The notes beneath the pieces were generated by a model. The model saw only the letters and a program-made list of their open reading frames with translations, was not told where the DNA came from and searched no databases. DNA of 64,000 bases from Methanolobus zinderi. Lineage in GTDB: Archaea > Halobacteriota > Methanosarcinia > Methanosarcinales > Methanosarcinaceae. Location of the stretch: positions 1,798,001 through 1,862,000 of the forward strand of contig NZ_CP058215.1 in the NCBI RefSeq assembly GCF_013388255.1, given 5' to 3'. Shown here piece by piece: positions 8,267-17,401 of this stretch (position 1 is the stretch's first letter; each line of letters opens with the position of its first letter). The translations under genes and the position numbers were made by a program.

Positions 8267-9580
8267 ATGGTGTACAAGAACATCATCTGTCCGGTTTGCG
8301 GAGGTTCATGTGACGACGTTCAGGTAGATCTGGATGTCAAGAACCAGACAATCGACGTGCAGAATGCATGTAAGATGGGTAACGCCAAGTTCCAGGAAGT
8401 CGTAAGCCACCACAGGCTCTTAAAACCCACGATCAGGGAGAACGGAAAGGTAAAGGATGTCAGCTGGGAAGAGGCACTTGATAAGGCGGCAGAACTCCTG
8501 GCAAACTCAAAGCGTCCGCTCTTCTTCCTCGGAAGTGAGACATCCTGTGAAGCTCAGGAAGTAGGTATGCACATTGCCGAGTATCTTGGCGGTGCAGCAG
8601 ACTCCAATGCAACTATCTGCCACGGACCAACCGTTATGGGAATCCAGGAATCCGGCATGGTAGGAGCTACCGCAGGTCAGGCAAAGAACAGGGCCGACAT
8701 GATCGTTTACTGGGGTGTCAACGCTCTGGAATCAATGCCAAGGCACATGTCCAAGTATGGTGTATTCCCGAGAGGTTACTGGACAAAGAGAGGAAGGTTC
8801 GACAGGACACTGGTCACAGTGGACCCGAGAACAACTCCTACAGCAGTGGCATCCGATCTGCACATGCAGCTCAACCCGAACACCGACTACGAGCTTCTCA
8901 GCGCACTGTTCACTATCCTCAACGGAAAGGAACCACACCCATCTGTTGAAGAGATCACAGGAATTCCTATCTCTGTGATGAAGCAGACCGTTGAGATGAT
9001 GAAGGAATCAAACTTCGTGGCTATCTACGTAGGACTTGGTGTCTCATCATCATACGGTAAGCACAGGAACATCGAGATCGCACTGAACTTCGTCAAGGAG
9101 ATGAATAACTACACCAAGTGTAACATCGGTGCTCTCAGAGGTCACTGTAACGTAGCAGGATTCAACCAGCTTGCATCCTACCTTTACGGATACCCGTTCG
9201 GTGTAGACTTCATGAAGGGATACCCAAGGTACAACCCCGGAGAGACCACAACCGTGGACCTGCTCAGGGAGAAGGACGTTGACGCAGCATTTGTCATGTC
9301 TGCTGACCTTGTGAACCATATCCCTGCAGACTGTGCAAAGTATCTCGCTGATATCCCGATGGTCTGTATCGATATCGCACCATGTCCGACAGTAACCGCA
9401 TCAGATGTAGTACTGCCAGGTGTAATCGATGCCATGGAATGTGACGGTACCTTCTACAGGCTCGACAACGTGCCCGTACACTTCGAACCGTTCACAGACT
9501 CACCATTCTCAGAGACAAAGAGCAACGAGGAAACCCTCAAGATACTCTTTGAGAAGGTAAAGGCCATCAAAGAAGCATGA
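8267..9580 (+). CDS. fwdB: Formylmethanofuran dehydrogenase catalytic subunit B
   Basis: A 437-residue molybdopterin oxidoreductase that reduces CO2 to formate at a W/Mo bis-pterin centre. The N-terminal CPVCGGSCDD plus NACKMG binds one [4Fe-4S] cluster. NATICHGPTVMG carries the Cys expected to ligate the metal, so this is the cysteine and not the selenocysteine form. Later blocks (VTVDPRTTPTAVASD, VLPGVIDAMECDGTFYRLDN) match the family. ATG at 8267 is preceded by GGGAGGTG seven bases upstream; the GTG at 8258 is part of that ribosome site and is not a start. The stop overlaps the fdhD start (ATGA). Confidence 0.96.
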   Translation: MVYKNIICPVCGGSCDDVQVDLDVKNQTIDVQNACKMGNAKFQEVVSHHRLLKPTIRENGKVKDVSWEEALDKAAELLANSKRPLFFLGSETSCEAQEVGMHIAEYLGGAADSNATICHGPTVMGIQESGMVGATAGQAKNRADMIVYWGVNALESMPRHMSKYGVFPRGYWTKRGRFDRTLVTVDPRTTPTAVASDLHMQLNPNTDYELLSALFTILNGKEPHPSVEEITGIPISVMKQTVEMMKESNFVAIYVGLGVSSSYGKHRNIEIALNFVKEMNNYTKCNIGALRGHCNVAGFNQLASYLYGYPFGVDFMKGYPRYNPGETTTVDLLREKDVDAAFVMSADLVNHIPADCAKYLADIPMVCIDIAPCPTVTASDVVLPGVIDAMECDGTFYRLDNVPVHFEPFTDSPFSETKSNEETLKILFEKVKAIKEA

Positions 9581-10401
9581 GTGAAAAACGGCACTTAAAA
9601 GGAGACAGGAAGACCGAGGTCTTCCGGGAAGATGAGGAAAACAATTCCTCTCCCTTTTATGTCCCGCTGAAGTGCCTGGAAATCACAGAGAACAACAAAA
9701 AACATATCGATGTGGACGTTATCATCGAAGAAAGGTTAGACCTTTTCGTAAATAACGTTCATATAACCACTTTTTTTGCAAGTCCTAACGAACTCAGAGA
9801 GCTTGCTCTGGGATTTTTGGTCTGCGATGGATTCATAGAACCCGATACCAAAATCCATGAGATCGCAATCAAAGAGAACTCCATTTTCTGTGAAATTGAT
9901 ATCAATACTCAGGAACTGGAAGAACTGAAACATATCGTGAGATGCGGAAGCACATCATACCGCAGGGACGATTTCAGACAGATTAATTCTGATGCACAGT
10001 TTACTTCGGATTCCATCATCCATGCAGTGAACCAGCTAAAAGAGCTTGGAAGAATCTGGCACCTTACAGGCGGAGCACACACTTCCATGGTATGCGACGA
10101 ACTGGGAGAAGTACTCTTCTTCTGCGAGGACGTGGGAAGAGCATGCTCGGTTGACAAGGTTGTCGGAAAAGCTCTTATGAACGGCACCGATCTGTCAAAA
10201 TGCGCCCTGATAACCACAGGCAGGCTTGCCTCCACCATGGTTTCAAAGGCAGTGAACGCCGGATTTCCTCTTATTGCCAGCAAGGGTGCAACTGTGCGTG
10301 AGGCTGTGGAACTTGCAAGAGAGACAGGGATCACACTTGTGGCTTTTGTGAGGGGAAAGAACCTGTATGTGTATTCCGGAGAGAAACGGATAATACAGTA
10401 A
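9577..10401 (+). CDS. fdhD: FdhD-family sulfur carrier protein, variant active-site loop
   Basis: A 274-residue FdhD homologue. In bacteria FdhD carries sulfur from a desulfurase to the molybdenum cofactor of formate dehydrogenase. Family blocks are visible: LALGFLVCDGFI (about 76-87), LTGGAHTSMV, and EDVGRACSVDKVVGKAL, a variant of the usual EDVGRHNAVDK. The mobile CxxC loop of the family is here C123-G-S-T126, so only one of the two cysteines is present. The start overlaps the fwdB stop, making it the sixth gene of the fwd operon and suggesting that it serves FwdB cofactor maturation. That role is inferred from context. Confidence 0.85.
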   Translation: MSEKRHLKGDRKTEVFREDEENNSSPFYVPLKCLEITENNKKHIDVDVIIEERLDLFVNNVHITTFFASPNELRELALGFLVCDGFIEPDTKIHEIAIKENSIFCEIDINTQELEELKHIVRCGSTSYRRDDFRQINSDAQFTSDSIIHAVNQLKELGRIWHLTGGAHTSMVCDELGEVLFFCEDVGRACSVDKVVGKALMNGTDLSKCALITTGRLASTMVSKAVNAGFPLIASKGATVREAVELARETGITLVAFVRGKNLYVYSGEKRIIQ

Positions 10402-10428
10402 ATAACAGGAATGAAGGAAAAAGAAGCA

Positions 10429-12147
10429 TTACCTCCTTTTTCCGGTTATTGAATAGACAGCTATTATCCCTACTGATACTAGCACAAATCCGAGAGCCCA
10501 TTCTTTGCTGTAGGCCGGATTTTTTTCCGAAGATTCCTGCTCCTCAGAAGATTCAAATGAGCTTAATCCTGATTCAGAGTCCATGGTCCCGGCTTCAGAT
10601 GATATGACACTGTCTTTTGATTCCGTTTCCGGTTCAGCATCTTTGTACGTGAGATCTCCGCTTTCTCCGCCGGAGCTGGCAGTCCCCCCACCTGAGGATG
10701 AAATACCAGCTGAATTTTCACTACCTGAATTCTTTTCCGGGTCAATTGTTTGTGAATTAAATGCATCTGTACTTGTACTGTTAATATCATCATTGAAGAC
10801 GATCAGACCACTGATTCCATCACTCATTTCTTCTGATGCCGGGTTCTGTGTCAAGACAGTAATCGTGTACTCCAGCTCACTGATATTGGATATGTTTCCA
10901 GGCATCCATTCGTTTGCATAGATGCCATCACCTGTATTCCCGTCACTATGATTTCCGTCGTCGAAAAGGTAGACCGGAGTTTCACTGTTGTTGAAAGTTA
11001 CCTTTACTGAAGTTTCCGCTGGATCCTGTAACTGGCTTCCATCAATGTCGCTAATCTTTGCCTGTATCAATATGGACTCATTCGGATCCATCAAAAGACC
11101 AGCTTCCGGGCTCAGAATCTCTATCTGAATGGATTTTGCGGGTGTGGTCCCTTCCTTTTCCATCAGGAGGATCACAAGACCCCTACTATCAGTTACGTAA
11201 GCATAATCACCTGAAACTGCAACACTACATGCCGCACCTTCCGTATCATAATAGCCTGCAATGAAAGGTGATGATGGGTCACTGACATTGACTATACCAA
11301 AATGCTCGCTGCCTGCGTAGGCATAGTTATCCAGAACAACCACACCCACATTAGTCCCGGGAGTACTTGCTGCGGGGCTGCATTCCGTCGAATTCTTATA
11401 TGTGACCGGGGACGAGGGATCACCTATATCGTCAATAAAGAGACGGTTGTACGAATCAATTGAATAGGTGCGATTGTCTGAAACAGTGATAGCCTCATAC
11501 TGAAAATCCATCACATAAAAGCCCGGATTGTTTGTGCCTGTAAGAGCTGGCGATTCGGGGTTATTCACATCAAAAGTAAACAGACCGGAATCAGAAGCTA
11601 CATATGCATAATCATCTTCGACGGCAACATCAAATGCACGGAAACCGGGCTGACTGAAATTGCCGGCAATAATCGGGGATGTCGGATCGCTCACATCGAT
11701 CACAACAAGTCCGTTTGAGCCGTCTGCCACATAAGCATGGTTTTGCGATACTGCAAGGCCCCTTGCAGTACCACCAGTATCATAATTGCCAACGAGAACT
11801 GGTAGTGAGGGATGGCTGACGTCAATGATCCTGAGACCTTTATTTTCGTCTGTCACGTAGGCATAATCACCTTCGACTGCAACGTTGTCTGCAGAACCGT
11901 TGACATCAGATCTTCCTGCAAGAACCGGCGAGGATGGGTCGCTTACATCAACTATAACAAGGCCGTTTTCACTATCGGCTATATAAGCATAGTTGCTCTT
12001 CAGATCAATATCAGATGCCTGGCCATCTGTTTCAAAAGTGGATACCAGAGTTATGTTGATCTCATCTGCAGCTGCTACTGTAACTCCAAAGATAATGAAA
12101 AACAAAGTTAGCCCTGCAAAAATCATATTTTTAAAATCATTCTTCAT
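10429..12147 (-). CDS. Secreted LVIVD beta-propeller protein with C-terminal membrane anchor
   Basis: A 572-residue exported protein. Residues 1-28 form a signal peptide (Lys/Asn start, long hydrophobic run, AAADE). From about 35 to 330 there are repeated units of the form xxYAYVxD...GLVIVDVSDPSSP, the LVIVD repeat that builds a propeller. A further domain with LFDDGNHSDGNTGDGIYANEW follows (about 345-445), like the choice-of-anchor X domain of archaeal surface proteins. Then comes a Ser/Glu-rich stalk and a final hydrophobic helix ending in GKRR, an anchor. The protein therefore sits outside, tethered to the membrane. It is a paralogue of the gene at 12522-15422. Function is unknown; surface adhesion or envelope structure is a guess. 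Confidence 0.82.
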   Translation of the reverse strand: MKNDFKNMIFAGLTLFFIIFGVTVAAADEINITLVSTFETDGQASDIDLKSNYAYIADSENGLVIVDVSDPSSPVLAGRSDVNGSADNVAVEGDYAYVTDENKGLRIIDVSHPSLPVLVGNYDTGGTARGLAVSQNHAYVADGSNGLVVIDVSDPTSPIIAGNFSQPGFRAFDVAVEDDYAYVASDSGLFTFDVNNPESPALTGTNNPGFYVMDFQYEAITVSDNRTYSIDSYNRLFIDDIGDPSSPVTYKNSTECSPAASTPGTNVGVVVLDNYAYAGSEHFGIVNVSDPSSPFIAGYYDTEGAACSVAVSGDYAYVTDSRGLVILLMEKEGTTPAKSIQIEILSPEAGLLMDPNESILIQAKISDIDGSQLQDPAETSVKVTFNNSETPVYLFDDGNHSDGNTGDGIYANEWMPGNISNISELEYTITVLTQNPASEEMSDGISGLIVFNDDINSTSTDAFNSQTIDPEKNSGSENSAGISSSGGGTASSGGESGDLTYKDAEPETESKDSVISSEAGTMDSESGLSSFESSEEQESSEKNPAYSKEWALGFVLVSVGIIAVYSITGKRR

Positions 12148-12307
12148 TTTTAGTCCCCCTTAGAATCACAAAGTCAAAAATATCCGGATTATCCTTCAAT
12201 CCGCATATGATACCATAATTGAAAGCGCTCAATCGAACAAGAACTGAGTTAAACAATTTCACGAATATCCACCCCCTGATGAATCCAACCTAAAGAAATA
12301 GTGAATA

Positions 12308-12335
12308 CGATAGTATTTATTAAAATTGAACTTTA
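12308..12335 (-). promoter_or_regulatory. Promoter and long leader of the 572-residue LVIVD gene
   Basis: On the minus strand this box reads CTAAAGTTCAATTTTAATAA followed by ATACTATC. A nearly identical block lies at 15594-15621 before the paralogue. It contains a TATA-like TTTAATAAATA, and transcription would begin about 25 bases downstream, leaving a leader of about 130 bases before 12147. A second shared block inside both leaders (minus-strand TTTAACTCAGTTCTTGTTCG at 12232-12253; counterpart at 15514-15534) suggests a regulatory leader. The rest of 12148-12521 holds no gene that I can see. Confidence 0.5.
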
Positions 12336-12521
12336 GATACTGTGTATTACTTAGAATCAATCCTCCTGAATATTTCAAACTTATTCGGGTATGTAAGAAA
12401 ATCCAATTCCTGATTCTGCTCAATTGCAGGTAAAAAATGAAGACAAAGAACTTATCTTCGTCTACTGTTTATCGGATATTCAACGAATATTCCTCTCGAC
12501 AACGTTAACTACATAAAATTA

Positions 12522-15422
12522 TCACCCCACCTCTGCCACAACCCAGCAGAATCTCTCCCTTACAGCAGCCTGAGGCTTTACTTCAATGAATACAAGTTCC
12601 TTGTGCATACTTTCAGGAAGCTGGTAAAGGAGATACATCTGGTTGATCTTCCTCCATGCATCCTTATCAAGGAGACTGCTGGAATTTTCACTACTTTCGA
12701 AGAAGGATGATGCTGATTCAGCAGGAATACCAGCCTCGGTCATTATATTCGCAAGCCTCTGTACATTGTAGTCGGTGCCCTCAAGGCCTGCAGTACCGTT
12801 TGAGAATGCGTCGACCTCAGCAAGATATGCCAGACAGCGTGTTTGCCGTACTCCGTCAGTATAAATGACAAAAATATTCTTTACGGGTACAGGACCATTG
12901 TTCCTGATGCTGGCTACAGGACTGTCAGCCTTTGTGCTCACAGATATACCCAGAGGATTCGTGTACTCCACTGTAGCTTCAAAGAAGAGATGCTCATACT
13001 GCTCATCATCTACATATGTCATGGATTCCCGGGAGTGCACACCTTCCCAGGAAAAACTATCCTGGGAGCTTGAGGCATCGGGTTCCATTCTGATGACATT
13101 TGCGGAGGGTAAGATCACGGATACTTCCCTTCCCTTCTCAAAGCTGTTGAATATGTATGATCTGTAATCAAAAGAATTGCTAGCATTTGCCTGCTTCATG
13201 ATAGCAAGTTCCGTGATGCTTTCCTTCTTGAGCGAGACCAGGACACCGGGCAGAGAGTAAGCCATAAACCCGCCAATCAGCATCAGTAATATCAATCCTG
13301 GTCCCCACCATTTACTGAATCCGCTCTCCTGATCAGAAGATTCGGCAACTTCAGCATTTTCAATTTCGCTTTCTCCGGTTGATGTCCCGGTACTGGCAGC
13401 AGAGCCTGAGAGAATTAGTCCGTTGATACTGTCATGTGCATCTCCAAGCATAGAGTTGTGTGCAAAAGCCGTTATCGTACATTCAGTATCAGAGTCATCG
13501 GATCGTTTTTCCGGTGTCCACTCATTTGCATAAATACCATCGTCCGGATTTTCATCGTTGTGTTCACCATCATCGAATAACCTCACTGGATCGCCGCCGC
13601 TGGAGAAAGTTGCGGTCACAAGACTCGTACTTTTACCTGACATGGGGTTTCCAAGATTGTCAGTTACTTTTGCCCTGACCAGTCGGGGTTCGCCGGAGTT
13701 TATAGTAAAGCCATCCTGCAAAGACAATATCCCTATTTTCATCAGGCTTCTTCCATCATCCTTGAAACCCTCAACCCTGTAATTGTCGTCTTCACTCTCC
13801 TCACTCACACTTGATGTGGCATCAGCCACAACTTTGATAGTATCGGTTCTTCCTGCCGATTCATATGTATAACTGAACGATTCAATTCTGGATTCACCTG
13901 GTTCCAGAGATGCCACCTCGTCGGATGCAAGTTGCCTGTTCATATCATTTATATAAAGATATGAATCTGTGGAGCCCGATGCACCTGAGCCGGTATTCTT
14001 GATTTCATAATTTATGGTGGTGCCATCCACCATCACATCCGAGATAATGAGATTCGGAGGTTTATCTGGAGAAGGTTCAGGAGTCTCAGATATAACCACA
14101 CCACTTACTTTAGCATCTGCAGCCTTCAGGCTTGAATGCCGGGCGGATATTTTTATAGTGCACGGAGCTTCAGCACTGTCATCTGCAGTGACTTCAGGCA
14201 TCCATGTGTTAGCATATACACCATCATTTGAACTCCCATCCGCATGATTACCATCATCGAACAGGTTAATCGATTCGTCACCATTCGAGAAAGTTGCCCG
14301 GACAGACACTTCAGAGCCTTTCATCAGGTTTCCCAGATTGTCGGTCACTTTAGCTTCAAGCAATAGTGAATCACCCGGATTTACCGAGAAAGTACCATCA
14401 GGATTTGAGATCCCAACCTGAAGAGATTCGCTGGAAGAGTTTTCTTCTTCCATGTGGAGGACAACAAAACCATTATCATAACTGGCTACATAGGCATAGT
14501 CACCTTCAACATCCACATCGTATGAGTTAACACCTGTAGGATGACTCCCGACAATGGCTGGTGATGAGGGATTGCTGATGTCTGCGATCACAAGCCCTGA
14601 TCCGTTAGCCAGAAAGGCATAGTTATTCTTTATAACAATATCATATGCTGGTGCGGTATCCAGATTCCCCAGAAGCTCTGGTGATGAGGGATTATCCCTA
14701 TCAAATATCCAGACGCCTGTATCCGGATCTGAAATGCTGCTTCCTCCCACACAGACATAATCATCTGATACAGCAACACCAAGTGCATCACCAATACTGT
14801 ATGCCCCTTCAAAGGATGGTGACGAAAAACTGCTTATATCAATAATATCAAGACCGGAAGAGCCATGCATCCCACTGGTCAGATATGCATGATCACCTGA
14901 GACGGCAATATCATTAAGGTACGCACCATAAACATAATAATTGCCTGCGGATACCGGGGATGTGGGATCACTCACATCCAGGATCACAAGGCCATACCAG
15001 AAACCACTGACATAAGCATGACCATCTGAGAGGACGATATCGACAGAGTTATCCCCGGTCTCATAACTTCCTGCCAGGCCCGGTGACTCCGGATTACTAA
15101 CATCAATAACCTCGATACCACTATCAGTGCCCACATAGGCATAGTCGTCCTCTACAGCAACACAAAAGGTTTCATTTTCAATACTGTAATTTCCTGCAAG
15201 AGATGGAGAGGAAGGAGTGCTGATATCAATTATCAAAAGTCCGTGATCTTCAACAACATAGGCATATCCATCTTCCACCTCAACGTCGTTTGCCTGGCCA
15301 TCGGTGTCGAAAGCTGATACCAGATCCACTTCAATCTCACCTGAATCTGCCAGACCCGTTCCAGGAACAAGAAAAATCAAAAGCATTCCGACAAGGATCA
15401 TTGAATATCGGCCGAAGCTCAT
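12522..15422 (-). CDS. Large LVIVD propeller / CARDB surface protein with internal membrane span
   Basis: A 966-residue protein. It has a signal peptide (residues 1-25), about eight LVIVD units (30-330), a LFDDGNHADGSSNDGVYANTW domain (about 350-450), a CARDB-like segment (NLIISDVMVDGTTINYEIKN, about 460-560) and a second LFDDGEHNDENPDDGIYANEW domain. A strong membrane helix spans about 705-730, followed by Lys-rich SLKKES. Unlike its paralogue the chain continues for about 235 residues after the helix, so by the positive-inside rule that part would be cytoplasmic. I do not recognise this tail. The ATG follows GAGGGG. Possible sensor linking the envelope to the cell interior; this is inference. 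Confidence 0.8.
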   Translation of the reverse strand: MSFGRYSMILVGMLLIFLVPGTGLADSGEIEVDLVSAFDTDGQANDVEVEDGYAYVVEDHGLLIIDISTPSSPSLAGNYSIENETFCVAVEDDYAYVGTDSGIEVIDVSNPESPGLAGSYETGDNSVDIVLSDGHAYVSGFWYGLVILDVSDPTSPVSAGNYYVYGAYLNDIAVSGDHAYLTSGMHGSSGLDIIDISSFSSPSFEGAYSIGDALGVAVSDDYVCVGGSSISDPDTGVWIFDRDNPSSPELLGNLDTAPAYDIVIKNNYAFLANGSGLVIADISNPSSPAIVGSHPTGVNSYDVDVEGDYAYVASYDNGFVVLHMEEENSSSESLQVGISNPDGTFSVNPGDSLLLEAKVTDNLGNLMKGSEVSVRATFSNGDESINLFDDGNHADGSSNDGVYANTWMPEVTADDSAEAPCTIKISARHSSLKAADAKVSGVVISETPEPSPDKPPNLIISDVMVDGTTINYEIKNTGSGASGSTDSYLYINDMNRQLASDEVASLEPGESRIESFSYTYESAGRTDTIKVVADATSSVSEESEDDNYRVEGFKDDGRSLMKIGILSLQDGFTINSGEPRLVRAKVTDNLGNPMSGKSTSLVTATFSSGGDPVRLFDDGEHNDENPDDGIYANEWTPEKRSDDSDTECTITAFAHNSMLGDAHDSINGLILSGSAASTGTSTGESEIENAEVAESSDQESGFSKWWGPGLILLMLIGGFMAYSLPGVLVSLKKESITELAIMKQANASNSFDYRSYIFNSFEKGREVSVILPSANVIRMEPDASSSQDSFSWEGVHSRESMTYVDDEQYEHLFFEATVEYTNPLGISVSTKADSPVASIRNNGPVPVKNIFVIYTDGVRQTRCLAYLAEVDAFSNGTAGLEGTDYNVQRLANIMTEAGIPAESASSFFESSENSSSLLDKDAWRKINQMYLLYQLPESMHKELVFIEVKPQAAVRERFCWVVAEVG

Positions 15423-15593
15423 CGCAATTACCCCTCAGAATCATTGAAAAGAAAAGTATCTGAACTGGCCCGATTACTCCCGGCAAACATAATCAAGAAT
15501 AAAAAAGATATCGATCGAACAAGAACTAAGTTAAATGACTTCATAAACTAACCACCCCGAATGTCTAAAGCCTAATGCAGGATTTAGAAAAAT

Positions 15594-15621
15594 AATACTA
15601 TTTAATCAAATTGAATTTTAG
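15594..15621 (-). promoter_or_regulatory. Promoter and leader of the 966-residue LVIVD gene
   Basis: Minus-strand CTAAAATTCAATTTGATTAA followed by ATAGTATT matches the box at 12308-12335 almost base for base, with a TATA-like GATTAAATA. The leader to 15422 is about 150 bases and shares a second block (15514-15534) with the paralogue's leader. The remaining intergenic DNA to 15828 is AT-rich and carries the promoter of cfbA, with TATA candidates near 15740 (ACATTATATCAT). Confidence 0.5.
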
Positions 15622-15828
15622 CTACAGCATTAAATTTACAAATAATACTACATAAAAAAGCAAATGTATAAATCGTTATTTAACCACGGAAATAACTAAA
15701 AGCCATTTTCAATATTGATAAACTCCTGAAATCAAAAACATTATATCATATTGACCCCTAGTAGAGACGCGTTGAGTAACACAATTACAACTAAGAATCA
15801 TACCAGCATTTTAAAAGAAGGTTATATT

Positions 15829-16224
15829 ATGAGTGAAAAAATCGGAATTTTAGCTATTGGTCACGGCAGCAGATTACCTTACAACAACCAGGTTGTAACT
15901 GAGATCGCTAACATGATAGCAGAGAATAATCCTGAGTACATCGTAAAAGCAGGATTCATGGAGAATAGCGAACCTACCGTAGAAGAAGCACTCCAGTCAT
16001 TTGAGGGCACCGGTGTTACAAAGATCGCTGCTGCACCTGTATTCCTTGCATCAGGCATCCACATAACAAAAGACATTCCTGAGATCCTTAAACTTGATCC
16101 AGAGACAAACGAAGGCGAGCTCGAGATTGACGGACAGAAGGTCAAGATTGTATACGCAAAACCTCTTGGAAGCGACAAACTCATCGCAGATCTCATCTTC
16201 AAGAGAGCACAGGAAGTCCTTTAA
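15829..16224 (+). CDS. cfbA: Sirohydrochlorin nickel/cobalt chelatase CfbA (CbiX small form)
   Basis: A 131-residue short chelatase of the CbiX-S type. In methanogens this enzyme inserts Ni into sirohydrochlorin as the first step to coenzyme F430, and Co for cobamides. The metal-binding His residues are seen in [12 protein letters not shown] (residues 9-20) and [12 protein letters not shown] (about 75-86). ATG at 15829 follows GAAGG; in-frame codons reach back to 15751, but the family starts with [14 protein letters not shown]. It is followed at once by a terminator, so it is monocistronic. A decayed copy of this gene lies at 19008-19208, and two CobW GTPases separate the two. Confidence 0.93.
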   Translation: MSEKIGILAIGHGSRLPYNNQVVTEIANMIAENNPEYIVKAGFMENSEPTVEEALQSFEGTGVTKIAAAPVFLASGIHITKDIPEILKLDPETNEGELEIDGQKVKIVYAKPLGSDKLIADLIFKRAQEVL

Positions 16225-16257
16225 GCTGTATCATTGATACAGTTTTCTTTTTTTTTC
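16225..16257 (+). terminator. Hairpin terminator of cfbA
   Basis: CTGTATC-ATT-GATACAG directly after the cfbA stop codon forms a perfect seven-pair stem and is followed by a long T run. It may also stop minus-strand transcription from the CobW gene ending at 16279. The same structure in decayed form follows the cfbA pseudogene at 19209-19238. Confidence 0.8.
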
Positions 16258-16278
16258 ATTTGGGTTTTTTATTTGAAT

Positions 16279-17337
16279 TCAGATAGCAATCCCCAGCTGA
16301 TCTGACCTTGCACTGACCGCATTCTCTATAATATCTGCAAGGTTATCACGTGCAATATCAGTCACAGCTGCAAATACAGTCATTTTACTATCTATAGAAT
16401 TTCTGGTTTTGACATATTCAATCTCCGGCCGGTCCTGGTAGGAGGTTATACTGACCTTAAAAGATACAGATTCTGTGTGGAGAAACATCTTCAGGTGTCC
16501 CAGGAACCGGGGATTTAACTCCAAAATACTTCTTTTAATCGATTCTATTAGTTCCAGAGCCATGCGAGTTACCTGATTCTGATCAGAAAAACCGTTTATG
16601 GAATAGGAATCAGCATAGCTGCTTACATTGAAGTGATTAAACTCATCCGTAGGAGTACACGACTCGGAGAGTGATATTTTGTTTGTTTTTGTAATTTCAT
16701 TATTCATTCCTGAAATTGGGGAACTATTTTTCAAGCTTCTGACAAGTGAATCTGCAAAGCTGATGAATGAATCACCATCATCACATTTCAAGGACAAAGA
16801 GTGAAGTGTAGCGTGAGGATTTATTTTCTTTATAGTTGTTGCAAATTCAGATAGCTGATCTGTGTTTAGCAGGTCTTTTTTGTTAAGCAGGACAATATCT
16901 GCATTTTCTATCTGCCTTGTAATCGCCTCCCCTGAGTGCTGCATCAGGTCATCGAATTTACTTCCATCTATCAACCCTACAATAGGCCCCATGCTAACTT
17001 CCGAACCGAAATCCATTTTCTCGATCTGCTCCTTGACCCTTAGAGGAAATGCAACACCCGTTGGTTCAATAAGAAGGACATCAGGATCGTATTGTGCCTG
17101 CACCAGTGCTATGTTTGCCTCCAGAGCATATTTAAGAGTACAGCAGATACAACCTCTTGGAATTTCCTTTGATTCAAGGCCATTCTCACTGATAACCTGG
17201 CCGTCGACACCCACATCACCAATATCATTGACAAGCACTGAAACGCTAAATCCTTTTTCCTGCAGGTGTTTCCCTATTCTGATAACAGAAGTTGTTTTTC
17301 CACTACCAAGAAAGCCACTTATTATGATAATTTGCAT
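16279..17337 (-). CDS. CobW/G3E-family GTPase metallochaperone
   Basis: A 352-residue G3E GTPase. It has Walker A (GFLGSGKTT, 8-16), the metal-binding GCICC loop (62-66), a switch EPTG and the guanine motif NKKD (about 152-155). Members hand zinc, cobalt or nickel to target enzymes in a GTP-dependent way. It is a paralogue of the neighbouring 444-residue protein, with the same C-terminal pattern (LNPRFLGHLKMFLHTE...SITSYQDRPE), but lacks that protein's His-rich stretches. GGAGAG precedes the ATG. The metal and target are not shown by sequence; the position next to cfbA suggests nickel or cobalt delivery for tetrapyrroles. Confidence 0.85.
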   Translation of the reverse strand: MQIIIISGFLGSGKTTSVIRIGKHLQEKGFSVSVLVNDIGDVGVDGQVISENGLESKEIPRGCICCTLKYALEANIALVQAQYDPDVLLIEPTGVAFPLRVKEQIEKMDFGSEVSMGPIVGLIDGSKFDDLMQHSGEAITRQIENADIVLLNKKDLLNTDQLSEFATTIKKINPHATLHSLSLKCDDGDSFISFADSLVRSLKNSSPISGMNNEITKTNKISLSESCTPTDEFNHFNVSSYADSYSINGFSDQNQVTRMALELIESIKRSILELNPRFLGHLKMFLHTESVSFKVSITSYQDRPEIEYVKTRNSIDSKMTVFAAVTDIARDNLADIIENAVSARSDQLGIAI

Positions 17338-17401
17338 GCAAACTCTCCAGTTTCGACATTACACAATTTTGAATACTTCAGAGAATTGAAAATAATAAAT
17401 T

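Noticed and set aside
8258-8269. GTG at 8258 as start of fwdB
   Set aside because: The GTG is part of the ribosome site GGGAGGTG; ATG at 8267 has correct spacing and gives the family N terminus.
8600-8640. Selenocysteine at the metal-ligand position of FwdB
   Set aside because: The codon in NATICHG is TGC (Cys), not TGA, so this is the cysteine form.
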